From Symsagittifera roscoffensis (Eukaryota; Xenacoelomorpha; Acoela; Convolutidae), in the NCBI RefSeq assembly GCF_963678635.1, contig NC_087067.1:50522233-50586232 (forward strand): 64,000 nucleotides of DNA. Direction: 5' to 3'. The notes beneath the pieces are model-generated. The model saw only the letters and a program-made list of their open reading frames with translations. It did not search any database and was not told the DNA's origin. Below are positions 1 to 10,830 of this stretch, piece after piece; position 1 is the stretch's first letter; each line of letters begins with the position of its first letter. Position numbers and translations under genes: made by a program.

Positions 1-560
1 CATCTAGTGGCGTTTGATTATATGCACTATTTATATCTGCTGTTGTAAAGTATTTACCGTTTAACTTTGTGAGAATTACTTGAATTGGTTCAATAGGTCA
101 ATTACATTTAGATTCATCAATGAGTGAATTTAAATATCTTGCATCTAGAACGACTTTCAACGTTTCTCCTTTTGCTAAAATGATGACAGGGTTTATGAAT
201 GTGTTACTTTATGGCTGTTCTTCTTTATTTACTGGAGAGATGATTTCATATTGTTCTAGTATTTCAAGTAATCGGTTAACTTTATCCTGCAAGTGAGATT
301 TTTTGAAAATTGCGTCAGGTTTTAGGGGTAAATCTAATGGTGAGTTTATTTTTCCTACATCAAAATTTGATGTTGCGTAAGCTTTGGGGTATTTAAATAA
401 TAGGTCAGCTAGTTGTTCGAATTCGTTTCGTGTTATCTGAGAGTGTTGAAATTTAAATATTGTTAGAATTTTTGCTGTTCTTTTGTATATTTTGAAATTT
501 GAATTGTTGGTTGGAAATAGGGTGTTTTTGTGAAATAATTTGTAATTCGTTTTTCATTGC
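1..560 (-). pseudogene. Reverse transcriptase N-terminal part, copy A (cut by window)
   Basis: Translating the - strand gives the RT fingers/palm region: a VVLDARYLNSLID stretch (FRxLN-type motif) and TADINSAYNQ, which carries the first catalytic Asp of motif A. An in-frame nonsense codon (TGA at 98-100, where Trp is expected before PIEPI) interrupts it. The same nonsense codon is present in copy B at 10369-10371. An extra T near 533 relative to copy B shifts the frame again. The YxDD box lies outside the window for this copy. Confidence 0.85.
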
Positions 561-615
561 TTAATTTATTAATTGACAATTCTTCATCAAAAGTTGCTGA
601 TTGACATATATCTAA

Positions 616-1420
616 TCATTGTAAAATATTAATTACTTGATACGCTACTTCTTTTGTGGAAGAAACTGTCGCGTTAGTTTCACAATAACCTAAGAGTCCT
701 AGAGGTAAGGTTATTTTATATGGCGAATTGTTATGTATGTGTATAGAAATCATATCAGAACTTGAGTTTTTCATGTTTTTAATAGATGAAATTGTTCCTC
801 GGAAAAGTTTGTGAATTGGACTGAATTCAAGGTCAGACATAAAGAGATTTTGTTTGTTTTGCTCTTTATCATTTTGATGAATTTGTTTGATTGAAAAGTT
901 ATACAAGTTTCTTGATAGTGGTTTCAGGTGTTTTCGTTCCTGATTATATATGGGGTAAAATTTTGAGAAAAATGGTGGTCGTTTGTTTATTTTTTGAAGA
1001 AATGTCAAAGAGGTGTTTTTCATTCTTTTGTATTTGTCTTTCATATGAATTTCACTATTTAGGATACTAATTGTTGGTATATACTTAGTAACAAATGGTA
1101 TTCCAATGATATTACGTTTTTTTTATCAGTGATATGGAATGTTTGTTTACATGGTTTGCTCATGAGTTTGTTTTGTTCGATTGTTTGAGTGGGGACAAGG
1201 AAGAGTTGTATTTTTCCATAGTTTGTTAAGGTTGATCCTTGTGCGGTTGCTAGTCTACTTGTTGTTTTGAAGGGTATCCTGTGGATGCAGAACTTTGATT
1301 TCAATCCTAGTGGGAATGTTTATAATACTTGATTTTGCTTCTGAGTCTATTAAAAAATCTATTTCAAGGTCTGGTGTTCGCAATTGTTTGGATTTCAGAC
1401 TTTCTAAAAGAAGTGGGATT
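616..1420 (-). pseudogene. Retropepsin-like protease and protease-RT linker, copy A
   Basis: Near 1330-1356 the - strand reads FLIDSEAKSSIIN, which aligns with the retropepsin active site (normally D-S/T-G; here DSE). A frame break near 1260 leads to a segment with LATAQGSTLTNYGKI, and IIGIPFVTKYIPTISI near 1050-1115 matches the conserved Gly-rich strand before the protease C-terminus. The 142-residue ORF at 616-1044 is the linker to RT. The Gly-to-Glu change next to the catalytic Asp should abolish activity, so this is a fossil. Confidence 0.75.
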
Positions 1421-1507
1421 GTCCATATTTTTTCGGCAAATGTGTATATTTTGGTATATTATTTGAGTTTGAGCATTCTGTGGTTATTACTTCTGATACA
1501 TCTTCTA

Positions 1508-2190
1508 CTATTTTTCGTATTTTTCTTTTGTTGTATTATTGGGTATAGGTCTTGTATAAAAATTTAAAAGCAATTGGTCATGGTTTTGATATATATGAGA
1601 ATATATCGGTTGTTCATATATAATATGCTCATAGTCATTTTCAACGTTTATCATATTAATTGAAATTGTGTTTTCGGTACCACTTTCACTATCTGAGAAT
1701 TCGCAACTGATGTTGTTTAATTGCAATTCTGCCCTTTCGTTTTTATCAATACAGGGGGGGTCTGGTTGAGTTTCTTCAGTTGATTGTACTTGATTTATTT
1801 GTCTTCGATGTTAAGGTGTGTTACTCCTATAATTTTGTTGTGAATTATGATAATTTGTGTTATTCCTAGGTGGTGATTGGGAGTAGTTTCGTTGTCTGTT
1901 GTTATAGCTTGAACTTCTGTTTTGTGAATTATCGCGTGATCTATCTTGATAATTAATATATTTTGATCTATTGTTTGAATAATCGCATGATCGCTTATGT
2001 TGATATCTGATATTTCGATTGTTTGAATAGTTTCTAATCCGATCGTTAGAATTTTTTCTAAATCGGTTGTATGACGAGTTTCTAGAACTATTATTTGAAT
2101 AATTTCTATTTCTAGAATTTGAATGTGATCTGTCATTTGAAGAAAATTTGGGTTGATTTGATTTTGATGTTGAATAGTTATTTTCATTTT
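1508..2190 (-). pseudogene. Gag C-terminal Asn/Arg/Ser-rich linker, copy A
   Basis: In one - strand frame this stretch is rich in Asn, Ser, Arg and Tyr (RS/N-rich, for example RSRDNSQNRSSS); out of frame it appears as an Ile/Thr-rich 130-residue ORF. It runs into an acidic segment (EFSDSESGTENT) before the protease. It fits a disordered Gag C-terminus between the nucleocapsid and the protease. Copy B has the equivalent at 11779-12458 with a few substitutions. The function is inferred from position only. Confidence 0.6.
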
Positions 2191-2770
2191 TTTGACTATT
2201 TTGACTATGTGATCGACTATATCTGTTTTGTGAAAATATTTGAGAAATTCTTTGGTATGGTGATTGTCCTCTATAATTTATTTTATAGGGTGATTGTTGT
2301 CTTGAGTAATTGGAGCTATTCGGAAAAGGTTTTCCTGAATTATTATTACTATGAAAATTTTTGGTTAGGTAAACGTTGATCTTTCTTCATGTATTGATGA
2401 AAAAGTTTGTTGAGTTCCTTATATTTTTGTGGTTTATTCTGGTCATCTTGTTGTTTTTATCTGCATTCAGCGATACTGTGTTCGTATCGTCGACAATAAT
2501 TACACCATTTTTTGAATGATGGTTTGCCTTTGAAATCCGGGTTTTTCTCGTAGATGTTTGAAATTTCGGTGATTTCGTTGGATAAATCGGAATCAGAGTC
2601 GTTGTTATTGTTTATGTGTGAAGAAATGGTTTGGATGTTATTTACATATTGTAATTTTAAATTTTCTGTTTCTTCTAATTTCATTTAGATTTCAGCTTGT
2701 TCTAGTTTATCTACTAGTTTCTCAAAATCTAAATCTGGTTGTGTCGGATTGGGGAAGGATGTGATGCTCT
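2190..2770 (-). pseudogene. Second (duplicated) nucleocapsid segment, copy A
   Basis: The - strand ORF at 2457-2684 ends in the CCHC-type knuckle CNYCRRYEHSIAEC (C-x2-C-x4-H-x4-C). Both the knuckle and its flanks closely repeat the segment at about 2850-3440. The element therefore carries two diverged, tandem copies of the Gag knuckle region, each about 600-700 bp. The Gly normally found before the His is Glu here. A stop follows directly after the knuckle. Confidence 0.8.
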
Positions 2771-3034
2771 CTTTTTTTTGCTATTTTTCGCAATTGAGCT
2801 GTTAGAGTCATCATTAGGATTATTGTCTTTTTTTGTATTTTTATAATTGAATTTGATCGTGAATAGTTGTTTCCAAACTGGTTATTTTGGCTATTTGATC
2901 GACTATATCTATTTTGTGAGAAATTTTGTGAATTTCGTTGTTCTGGTGATCTACCTCTTTAATTAGAGTTATAGGGTGATTGGTTTCTTGAGCAATTTGA
3001 TTTATTTGGGAGTGGTTTACCAGAGCTGTTATTA

Positions 3035-3993
3035 CTATGGATATTTTTTTGGTAAATTTTGATCCTTTCTCATGTATTGGTAGAATGATTCATTTGGCTC
3101 ATTGTACTTTTGTGGTTTATTTTGATTATCTTGTTGTTTTTGTCTACATTCGACAATGCTATGTCCGTATCTTCGACAATAATTACACCATTTCTTGAAA
3201 GATGGTTTACCTTTAAAATTGGGATTTTTCTGATATATGTTCAAAATTTCAGTGATTTTTTCAGTTAAGTGTACATCTGAATCGTGTATGTTGTTTATTT
3301 GTGTAGTATTTGCTTCGATTCTAATAACATTTTGTAGTTTAAGTTTTTCTGTTTCTTCAAGTTTAATTGTGATTTCTGCTTGTTCTAATTTGTCAACTAG
3401 TTTTCTGAAATCTAAATCTGGTTCTCGAATTGATGAGGGATGTGATGCTCTCTTTTTTGTAGCTATTTTTCTTATTTAGGGTGTTAGCGTCATCATTAAA
3501 ATTTCTGTCCTTTTCGTGTTTTGATAATCATGAGTGTTTAGTGAATATGCTTTTCGGACTAGTGTTTCTATTCTTACTGCAAGTTGTTTTATTGTTTCAT
3601 TGGGTAGTCTACGAATTTCATTGCATTAAACTCTTTGATGTTGTTTGTTTCTTTCTGAGTGAAACATTTTTGAGAATTTTTGTGTGAATCTTTTTTTCAA
3701 TCTGATTTTTTTTTTATAAGTAAGACTGAAAACCATTTTTGAGCTGCGCCATCAAGGGTAGTTTGGATAAGAGCTGTGCGTCTAAGTATCCGATTTTGAT
3801 GAAGTGGCGTGTTTACTGGTTCAAGTCCTATATTTAGAATTAAATTTGCTGTGACTGCGTTTAGATAATCTTCTTTAGAGTATTCTGGATCTGTGCCTAT
3901 GAATACCATTAGTGGTTTATTTGATGTTATTGATGATCCACCCTTTAGGTATGGATTCATAGTCATTTGTAATGATTCTGCGGCGTGTGGCAT
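3035..3993 (-). pseudogene. Gag capsid-nucleocapsid, copy A
   Basis: The - strand ORF at 3697-3993 encodes a capsid-like stretch (FIGTDPEYSKEDYLNAVT and TTLDGAAQKWFSVL, the retrotransposon Gag pattern). After frame breaks come a helical EQAEITIKLEE segment and the nucleocapsid knuckle CNYCRRYGHSIVEC (near 3140-3190), whose C-x2-C-x4-H-x4-C spacing is intact. It packages element RNA in active relatives. In-frame stops and a T-run near 3708 break it. Copy B (13306-14264) is almost identical. Confidence 0.88.
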
Positions 3994-4154
3994 TTGAGGA
4001 AAACTTGTTGTTGGCTTTTCGTTATTTCGTGTTGTTGTAAATAAAACGGTAGTGGGATTTCATTTTTGCATCTGAGTTGGTTGATATAAATGTGTCTTAA
4101 CTGGATTTTGTTGTTAAAAAAATTGTTATTGTAAGGTGTTGGATTAGTTCTAGG

Positions 4155-6250
4155 TTACCCTATCTGTTCATTTTGTATGTATGGCTCGAAATTATCTGGT
4201 TGATCAATACTGTAAGAACGAAGTCTTTGGTTTGAGGAAAATCGTTGATGATTTTGATTATAGTATTCATCATCATCTGATGGAATATAATTTTGTGCGT
4301 AATGATGAGGTTGATTTTTTAGTTTAGTATTTATTTGTATTGTTTTTACTTTGTTGAAATAATGGGTAGTTTCCAATTTGCTCTTGTGAGGATCGTGGTT
4401 GGTCATGACAATTTATTGAGATTAGAATCGGTTGTGGTACATTTTGACTTTGTGCAGATATTTGAGTACTTGTTTTAGCTTTTTTCGTTTTTGGTCAATT
4501 CACGTAGTTATAATTGTGTTCGGCAAAATTATTTCTATGCTGTTTGTATGATGGTTTTGTTACTGGTCGAAACGTTTGGTAATCCATTTGTGAAGTTTTT
4601 TGTACAACAGAGGGTTTTACTGTTGATTGTATGACTGTTTGTTGTAACATTGGATTTTTTAATTTTGGAAGTGTAATATTTGGTTGAATAGGTGAAAAGC
4701 TTCGTTGTGCTTCTGTTGTTGTTATTGTTTCAACAATTTCTTCGTTTATAAAATGTGATGAGGTTTGTATATCTTGTTGTGTAAGATTTCTTGTTCGGTT
4801 TAATTTATTATGATTTATGAAGGTAGCATTTAAACTGTTATTTCCTGATCTTTCAGGGAAGAATGAGTTGTAGTTTAAAAGTGTTGCGTCAACTGTAAGT
4901 GGATATACTCTAACAAAGTCTTTAATAATAGAACATATGCAAATTGCCTGACTTGATACATCTGTTGGTTAATCGATAAATAATTCATACGACCATTCAG
5001 GTCCTATACATAGTCTGATTGTTCTGCTAGTACAGTTTCATCATCTGTACCTTATGGTCAAAAATTTTCTCTTAATTGTTCAATAAGATCAATATTGTGA
5101 CCAAAATAATCGATTATAAACCATGCTAAGATTTTTTGTAAATCGTGTTTATCATTTCGTGTTATTTGATCTTTTGTTAGGTTTTCTCGATTTGCAATTG
5201 ATATTTATTTTTGGTCGTACAATTGTATGTCGAGATGTTTGAGTACGTGAATCGCTTTGGGTTTTGTCTAATTGTAATATAGATAAATAGCTATAGATAA
5301 GTGAGAACACGTCGTTTGTAAATATCAACTTTGCTCTTTGTGAGTTTTGGTGTGGTATGTTTTTGATTTATTGTATAAAAACTTATGAAAATTCCATATC
5401 GACATCGTTAGTTTGAATGAGATATTTGTAATGAAATGCATTTGGTGATCTGATCTTATTGTGTAGATTCCATAGCATGATGAGAGACTACATATACTTT
5501 TGATATAGTGATCGAGAAGTTGTCTTTTGATTTTTACATCGGGAAATTCTTTTGTGCACGGATTTTCTCCTTTTTTGAATAAAATCGCATTTAAGTTTTT
5601 ACAATTTTTTTCCACGAGGTTCAAGTAACGGTGATATTAAAAATGGGAGTATTGAATTTTCTGGGTTATCATCATTTTTGAATCTTTTTTGTGTTTTATT
5701 ACTGTTAATGGGTAATTTTCAATGTGTCTTATTGATTGATTCCAATTTTACAAACGTATTGGTTTGTTTGTGTAGCAATCTTTTACAATTTTTTCCACGA
5801 GGTTCAAAAACGGTGATATTAAAAATGGGAGTATTGAATTTTCTGGGTCATCATCATTTTGAATCTTTTTTGTGTTTTTTTACTGTTAATGTGTAATTTT
5901 CAATGTGTCTTATTGGTTGATTTCAATTGTACAAACGTATTGGTTTGTTTGTGTAGCAATTTTTTATTTTCCGTTTGCTTTTTATTGATGCTGGTGATGA
6001 GGTTTCTGAATCTGTGAAATATAATTGATTGTCTATTTGGTGTTTTTTGTTGATTGAATCTTTTAAAATGTGAAGTTTGTGTATTGCGGTTGTTTCTGAT
6101 TCTGATACTGCGTTGCTCCATTTTGAAAATCTTTTCCTGATAATTTGTTTTCCTTTATTAATTATCTTTTTTCTTAGTGTTTGTCTTTTTTTTCTTATGT
6201 ATCCTACTGATTGTCACATTGGTGTGATTACGAGTTCGTATTTTTCGTCG
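4155..6250 (-). pseudogene. Long 5' Gag/leader region in fragments, copy A
   Basis: Several short - strand ORFs (4155-4406, 5325-5624, 5900-6121) are matched at the same positions in copy B, so they are remnants of one longer ORF upstream of the capsid region. They are rich in Asn, Gln, Lys and His and show no domain that I recognise. Copy A has a 1-base loss near 5457 and a 15-base loss near 5206 relative to copy B, so copy B keeps the longer frame here. Confidence 0.5.
5599..5960 (-). repeat. About 180-bp internal tandem duplication, copy A
   Basis: The stretch that starts at ttacaatttttttccacgag and ends with tttgtttgtgtagcaat occurs twice in a row with a few differences. Copy B has the same duplication (about 15877-16240), so it predates the split of the two copies. 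Confidence 0.85.
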
Positions 6251-6792
6251 TTAAATAAATGATAAGGGTTGGGCAATCAATGAATTGACGTTTGAGGTCG
6301 TTAGACACTAATTAAATGTGGAGGGGGAGAACAAAATTGTTTTATTTGATCCAAGGAAAGGCCTTGATGATCAGGGATTTAATTATTTAAAATTTCAAAG
6401 TTTAGGGTATAATTTAATTTAAAGATCCAAGGGAAAACTTGATGATCTGTTATTTAAATGAAATTAATTTAAGTGAAAGTAAGGATGAGCCTTGATAGTT
6501 TATAATTAGAGAGTTAAGGTTAGGTGTTAGTTTTTATTAGTTTTTTTTATCAAAATTTGCTGTTATGTTTTAGGTGATGAAGCTGGGATGATTCGATGAA
6601 ATATAAAACTAACAATTTATGATTTGTTTTAACTAATTTTTCTATTTTTTATATTTAATAAATATTTTTTCAAGAGGTCATTTAATTACAGCTGATTAAA
6701 GGAAAACAACAAGTGTTGTTTTTATCATTCGTTATTGTACAATTAATAAATTTAGCGTCATGAAAGGTTATTTGAAAGTGGTTTTTCAAATA

Positions 6793-6999
6793 TTATGTCA
6801 GTATATGAAAATTTGAATTTAATGCTGGTAGTATCCTAAATACAAAAGTTTGATCTCGTTTTTGTCGTAATATCATGAAATCAATTGGTATATTTCTTCC
6901 TAGTCGTATGTCCTTTCTTGTTCGACCTCTTCTTCCAATACCGAGTAGTTCTCGTATTGTTCGGAATATTGGACCTGATCTATTGAGGCGTAGAGACAT
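6793..6999 (-). CDS. Conserved 68-residue Arg-rich ORF of the retrotransposon leader, copy A
   Basis: An intact small ORF (starts MSLRLNRSGPIFRT; 13 or so Arg, many in RRGRTRKDIRLGR) lies between the possible primer-binding site and gag. It is unchanged in copy B (17067-17273), while the surrounding region carries substitutions and indels. No homologous domain is recognised. It could be a leader peptide, the first coding piece of Gag, or chance conservation in a recent duplicate. Confidence 0.4.
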   Translation of the reverse strand: MSLRLNRSGPIFRTIRELLGIGRRGRTRKDIRLGRNIPIDFMILRQKRDQTFVFRILPALNSNFHILT

Positions 7000-7089
7000 A
7001 TCTACTAAAATTTTGTAAATAACATTTTTATGAAATGTTGTAGTTGTCTAATTTTAATCTAATTTTTTCTAATTTAGGTTAGTTAAGGT

Positions 7090-7114
7090 CTGTTCGAGAC
7101 TTTTGGTCGCACCA
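7090..7114 (-). other. Possible tRNA primer-binding site, copy A
   Basis: On the - strand the sequence beginning at 7114 reads TGGTGCGACCAAAAGTC. It begins with the TGG that pairs with the CCA end of a tRNA and sits between the putative LTR and the leader. The sequence is identical in copy B (from 17388). No 3' LTR is in the window, so the LTR edge cannot be confirmed, and the site is only a candidate. Confidence 0.35.
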
Positions 7115-7804
7115 GATGAGTTATGTAAAATTTACTGTACTCATAGAGTAATTTCAAATAAGGTACACCGTCTGCTCGTCACGCTATCTTATTTTCGGCC
7201 GGATAGATTCGTGCAACTTCTTAGTCTAATACCGATCTTAATCTTACTCTTATATCTCCTAGTCTCAATAGATCTAATGTACAACGGTTTGCGCGAATTA
7301 GTTCCAGAATGAGAACAACTGTATTGTAAGTTTAATTCAAATTGTTCTGGTGTTGAAACTTCAAGTAGTTTCAACACTTTACAAATAAATAGGTTGTTAG
7401 TTTGATGGAGTATGACTGGTTAGTATTTAATATTTTATAGAGATAAAATATCATAATAATAACCAATGATAAATACTAGTTTAGATCTGGTTCCACAATT
7501 CATCAAAATTGTGTTGGCTGGATTATGATAACAACTTTGAACAATAGAAATGAATTGACTTCTCAACCAAAACAAGTCAACTAAGAGAGTGTATTTCAAG
7601 TATGAATCATCCAACTTGGATTTAAGGTTTCACCAATCCCCAGTTGCTTATAACTAAACCAGCAGTCAGTTTGTTGATTGGCAGTGTGTAAATCAAACGT
7701 GTAAAGCATCTGAATTACCAAAACTCCTAAAAATCTGGAATATCTAAAACCAACTACAACAAGATTTGAAAAAAAATTCACCAAATGGCTTTGACTGTGA
7801 TATT
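7115..7804 (-). repeat. Putative 5' LTR of copy A
   Basis: The segment between the candidate primer site and the point where copies A and B lose similarity is about 690 bp, a normal LTR length. It contains a perfect 10-bp inverted repeat (GTGTTGAAAC / GTTTCAACAC, 7350-7377) with an 8-nt loop, also present in copy B at 17624-17651. Clear TG...CA ends are not visible, and the other LTR is not in the window. Confidence 0.4.
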
Positions 7805-8189
7805 GTTTGACTTTATATAAGCATTTGATTGATTCAAAAAAGTTTGAAAGGACCACATTAACAACCATCCCCCAAGGCCGGCCGTTTGGGTAAGTTGAGA
7901 GTCGGGGCGGGGCGTTCGGGCGGAGCGGGGCGGGGCGAGATACCACCTTTTTTTTCAATTCTGGTTACCAATTTTTCCCTAAGGGTCCGCATATTGGCTG
8001 ACCAACCTCTTAATTGTTCTAAATGCGCCATTGGCACCAGTATAACTAAATTTGAGGGGGGAGGGCGCGTTTGTGGCCTGTTTTTGAATAAATTTCCTGC
8101 GACGCAGAAAATTTTTGGCAAAATAGGTTTCTTATAGCATTTTAGGTGAGCTCGGAAAATCAAATTTTTTGACCTTGAAAACTCTAATA
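7805..8189 (+). repeat. Spacer between retrotransposon copies with a relic of the hAT-type MITE family
   Basis: This separates copy A from copy B. From about 7985 to 8189 it aligns with the interior of the MITE at 46547-46950: both share a gcgcca/gcgcat block, then gcgcagaaaat or gacgcagaaaat and gagctcggaaa in the same order. A very GC-rich block (about 7905-7945, built of ggcggggcg-like words) stands out in AT-rich surroundings. No gene is seen. Confidence 0.6.
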
Positions 8190-8299
8190 AACAATTTGAT
8201 TCGAAATGGAATTTTTTTTCAAGCCAAAATTAGGTTGTGTTAGTTCTTGATCGAAAGTTTTTTTCGGTCGATGCTTAGTTAGATTACGAGCAGTCTTGT

Positions 8300-8640
8300 T
8301 TGTTTTTTTTCAACCATTTCATAGGGTGATAGTCCTATTTATGAGTTTCCTTCTGAGGATGGTGATATTGGTCTTTTTGTATCGAAAGAGATTCTGTGAT
8401 AGAAACATAATCTTTGTGCTTTAAAATCTTGTTTTTCTGCAATTTGTTTTTGTTTTTGGTATGGTTTGTTTAATTGCCAAGTTATGCAATCATTGCATAA
8501 TACTTTTATCTCTATTGAAGCATTTGGAATTTAAAACTTTTGTGTAAAATTTGAATATGTTTTTTTCTGCTCCTGAGTGTCCTTTCGTGGGTAAAGAGTG
8601 AGAGGTATGAAAAGCTGTAAGCATCATACTTAAAGGTAAG
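8300..8640 (-). pseudogene. Integrase remnant: H2C2 zinc finger fused to post-core segment
   Basis: The - strand shows the HHCC finger: His residues in a FHTSHSLPTKGHSG stretch (8571-8616) and the CNDC pair at 8486-8497. It continues to ISFDTKRPISPSSEGNS and then, after a stop near 8340, directly to GLSPYEM. In Ty3/gypsy integrases the SPYE-type motif lies downstream of the catalytic Glu, so the D,D-35-E core of roughly 150 residues has been deleted. This copy cannot supply integrase. Confidence 0.75.
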
Positions 8641-9323
8641 CAGGGTACTTTGATGTCAGGTGTTTGGTATTCTAAAATGTCCGTGTTTTCGTTGATTGAG
8701 GTGTTGTTAAATTTTCTGAATTATTTAAGAAGGGTTTTGTTTCCTAGAATGGTTGTATCAGCTTTCAGTGGCTTGCTTTTATTTTTGTGCCAAGATTTTA
8801 ACTGTCGAATGACTGGGTCAAGTTTTGATGTTTTTGTATTAGTTCGAGTGTTATTTTTTCTGTTATTGGCAGAAAAATGTTTTCAATTTCCAATTTGGAT
8901 AGAGGTATTGTATCTAGTGTGTCATGGTGGTTAAAAACATGGTTAATCGTATATTTTGAATCAGTATTTGGTGGGCCTGATAAATTTACGTTATCAGTGG
9001 GATTTTTTTTCTATTTAAGGGAATACATTGTTTTTGTATAGCTTTTGTTTGAGTGGTTTTTGCTGTTTATTGTTTTGTATCCATGTCGAGTATGGTATTG
9101 GTTTGAATGTGGATGTTCCTTGTAAATCTACTTCGTAGTGATTGTTTTGACAATCTAGATATAGTGGAAAATGTTGTTGTTTATTTGTGATTGTTCTACA
9201 TCAGTTTTTTGTGCATATTTGCATTGTAATCTTGGTGATGTTTCAAGTTTTGCAAGGAACATTTTTATATTTTGTGGTATTTCAACTGTTGTTTTTCGTG
9301 TTAAAAATTCAGGTGGTGTATTT
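8641..9323 (-). pseudogene. Pol tether between RNase H and integrase
   Basis: No ORF is intact. In broken - strand frames it reads as a low-complexity linker (for example DTIPLSKLEIENIFLP), as expected between RNase H and the integrase finger. The several + strand ORFs here are shadows. Confidence 0.5.
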
Positions 9324-9720
9324 CTACTGAGAGCGTCGGGTAGTGAGAGGTTTTTTCATGCTGTCCAAACTATATGTAAGTTTAAAAATTTCATTAAAAT
9401 AAGATGAAATCTGTAAAACTCTATGGTTTGGATTTGATTTTTGTGTAAAGAGAAAAATTATTGGTTTGTGGTCTGTAAATAAAATTGTTGGATGTTTAGA
9501 TCCAAGTATTAAAAACTCATATTCTGTAAGTGTATATATTATAGCTGTGCATTCTCTCATAATGGCAGAGAGTCTAAGTTCAGCTTGCGTAAATAGCCTA
9601 GAGTTTGCTGAAATGAGTTTCATTTTATTTGTTCCATTGTGAGATTGTAATAAGGCTGCGCCGATGCCAAAATTGGAGGCGTCGCACATTGCATAAAATG
9701 GTTGATTGGGATTTGGGATA
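9324..9720 (-). pseudogene. RNase H domain, copy B
   Basis: The 121-residue - strand ORF begins MCDASNFGIGAALLQ, which carries the first catalytic Asp of the Ty3/gypsy RNase H. It continues through SANSRLFTQAELR and MRECTAIIYTL (catalytic Glu region) to ILFTDHKPIIFL (catalytic Asp). In active elements it degrades the RNA of the RNA-DNA hybrid. The frame is lost after SNPNHRV, where the rest of the domain is out of frame. Confidence 0.88.
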
Positions 9721-9858
9721 GTGTTTTATAATTGTTCAGTGAGAAGAGTTTTTATCTCTTTTAATCGCTTTTGATATTCTGTTGCCCAATCGAAATTATT
9801 TTGTTGTCTAAGGATGTTGTAAAATGGTCTTAAATATAACTGCATTTTGTATCCGTAT

Positions 9859-10830
9859 TTACTTAGAAAGTTTAACGTTCCAAGGAATTCTCGTATTTTT
9901 TTTATTTGAAGGTGGTTGGAGTTTTTGGATTGCGTCTACAAGGGAGTTATAGTGTTTCTTTCTATAATATTTCCAAAAAATTTTACTCGTGTTAGGAAAA
10001 AAAAGTGATTGATCTGAGGCTGCTTTCATATTTTCTTGTAGTAGAATTTGATGATATTTTTCTAAGACAGTAAACATTTCGTTTTTTGTTTGTGATTGCA
10101 TGAAAACATCGTCTAAATATGTAATTGCGTTTTCATCGAGTATTAATGGTGGGAAAACTTTACTCATAAATACTGAAAATGCTGCTGGTCCTATGTAAAC
10201 TCCATAGAATAATCTGTTGAATTCTTAATGTTGATTTCCAATAACGAATTGTGTTAACCGTCGTGATTGTTCATCTAGTGGCGTTTGATTATATGCACTA
10301 TTTATATCTGCTGTTGTAAAGTATTTACCGTTTAAATTTGTGAGAATTACTTGAATTGGTTCAATAGGTCAATTACATTTAGATTCATCAATGAGTGAAT
10401 TTAAATATCTTGCATCTAGAACGACTTTTAACGTTTCTCCTTTTGCTAAAATGATGACAGGGTTTATGAATGTGTTACTTTATGGCTGTTCTTCTTTATT
10501 TACTGGAGAGATGATTTCATATTGTTCTAGTATTTCAAGTAATCGGTTAACTTTATCCTGCAAGTGAGATTTTTTGAAAATTGCGTCAGGTCTTAGGGGT
10601 AAATCTAATGGTGAGTTTATTTTTCCTACATCAAAATTTGATGTTGCGTAAGCTTTTGGGTATTTCAATAATAGGTCAGCTAGTTGTTCGAATTCGTTTC
10701 GTGTTATCTGAGAGTGCTGAAAATTAAACATTGTTAGAATTTTTGCTGTTCTTTTGTATATTTTGAAATTTGAATTGTTGGTTGGAAATAGGGTGTTTTG
10801 TGAAATAATCTGTAATTCGTTTTTCATTGC
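9859..10830 (-). pseudogene. Reverse transcriptase, copy B
   Basis: This - strand stretch contains, in order, DAIFKKSHLQDKVNRLLE (N-terminal), VVLDARYLNSLID, TADINSAYNQ (motif A), FYGVYIGPAAFSVF (motif B) and ITYLDDVFMQSQ (YxDD motif C, near 10120-10140). The catalytic Asp residues are retained. A nonsense codon at 10369-10371, a stop near 10226 and frame changes in the thumb region make it a pseudogene. The 10480-10827 ORF is the N-terminal RT piece. Confidence 0.9.

Larger units (their letters stand above)
1..7804 (-). mobile_element. Ty3/gypsy-type LTR retrotransposon, copy A (partial, decayed)
   Basis: Read on the - strand the order is putative LTR (right end), possible primer site, small ORF, gag, protease and the start of reverse transcriptase, where the window cuts it off. 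Position 1 matches 10272 in copy B, and similarity continues to 7804/18078, where the two flanks diverge. The coding capacity is in short overlapping ORFs, so frameshifts and stops have accumulated. Most disablements are shared with copy B, which means the duplication happened after decay or both come from an already dead master. Family assignment rests on the CCHC knuckle, a retropepsin-like stretch and the pol order protease-RT-RNase H seen in copy B. Confidence 0.93.

Noticed and set aside
1295..1567. 90-codon + strand ORF with a hydrophobic tail (also 11566-11838)
   Set aside because: Antisense to the retropepsin region. Its hydrophobic run is the mirror of an Asn/Lys-rich coding stretch.
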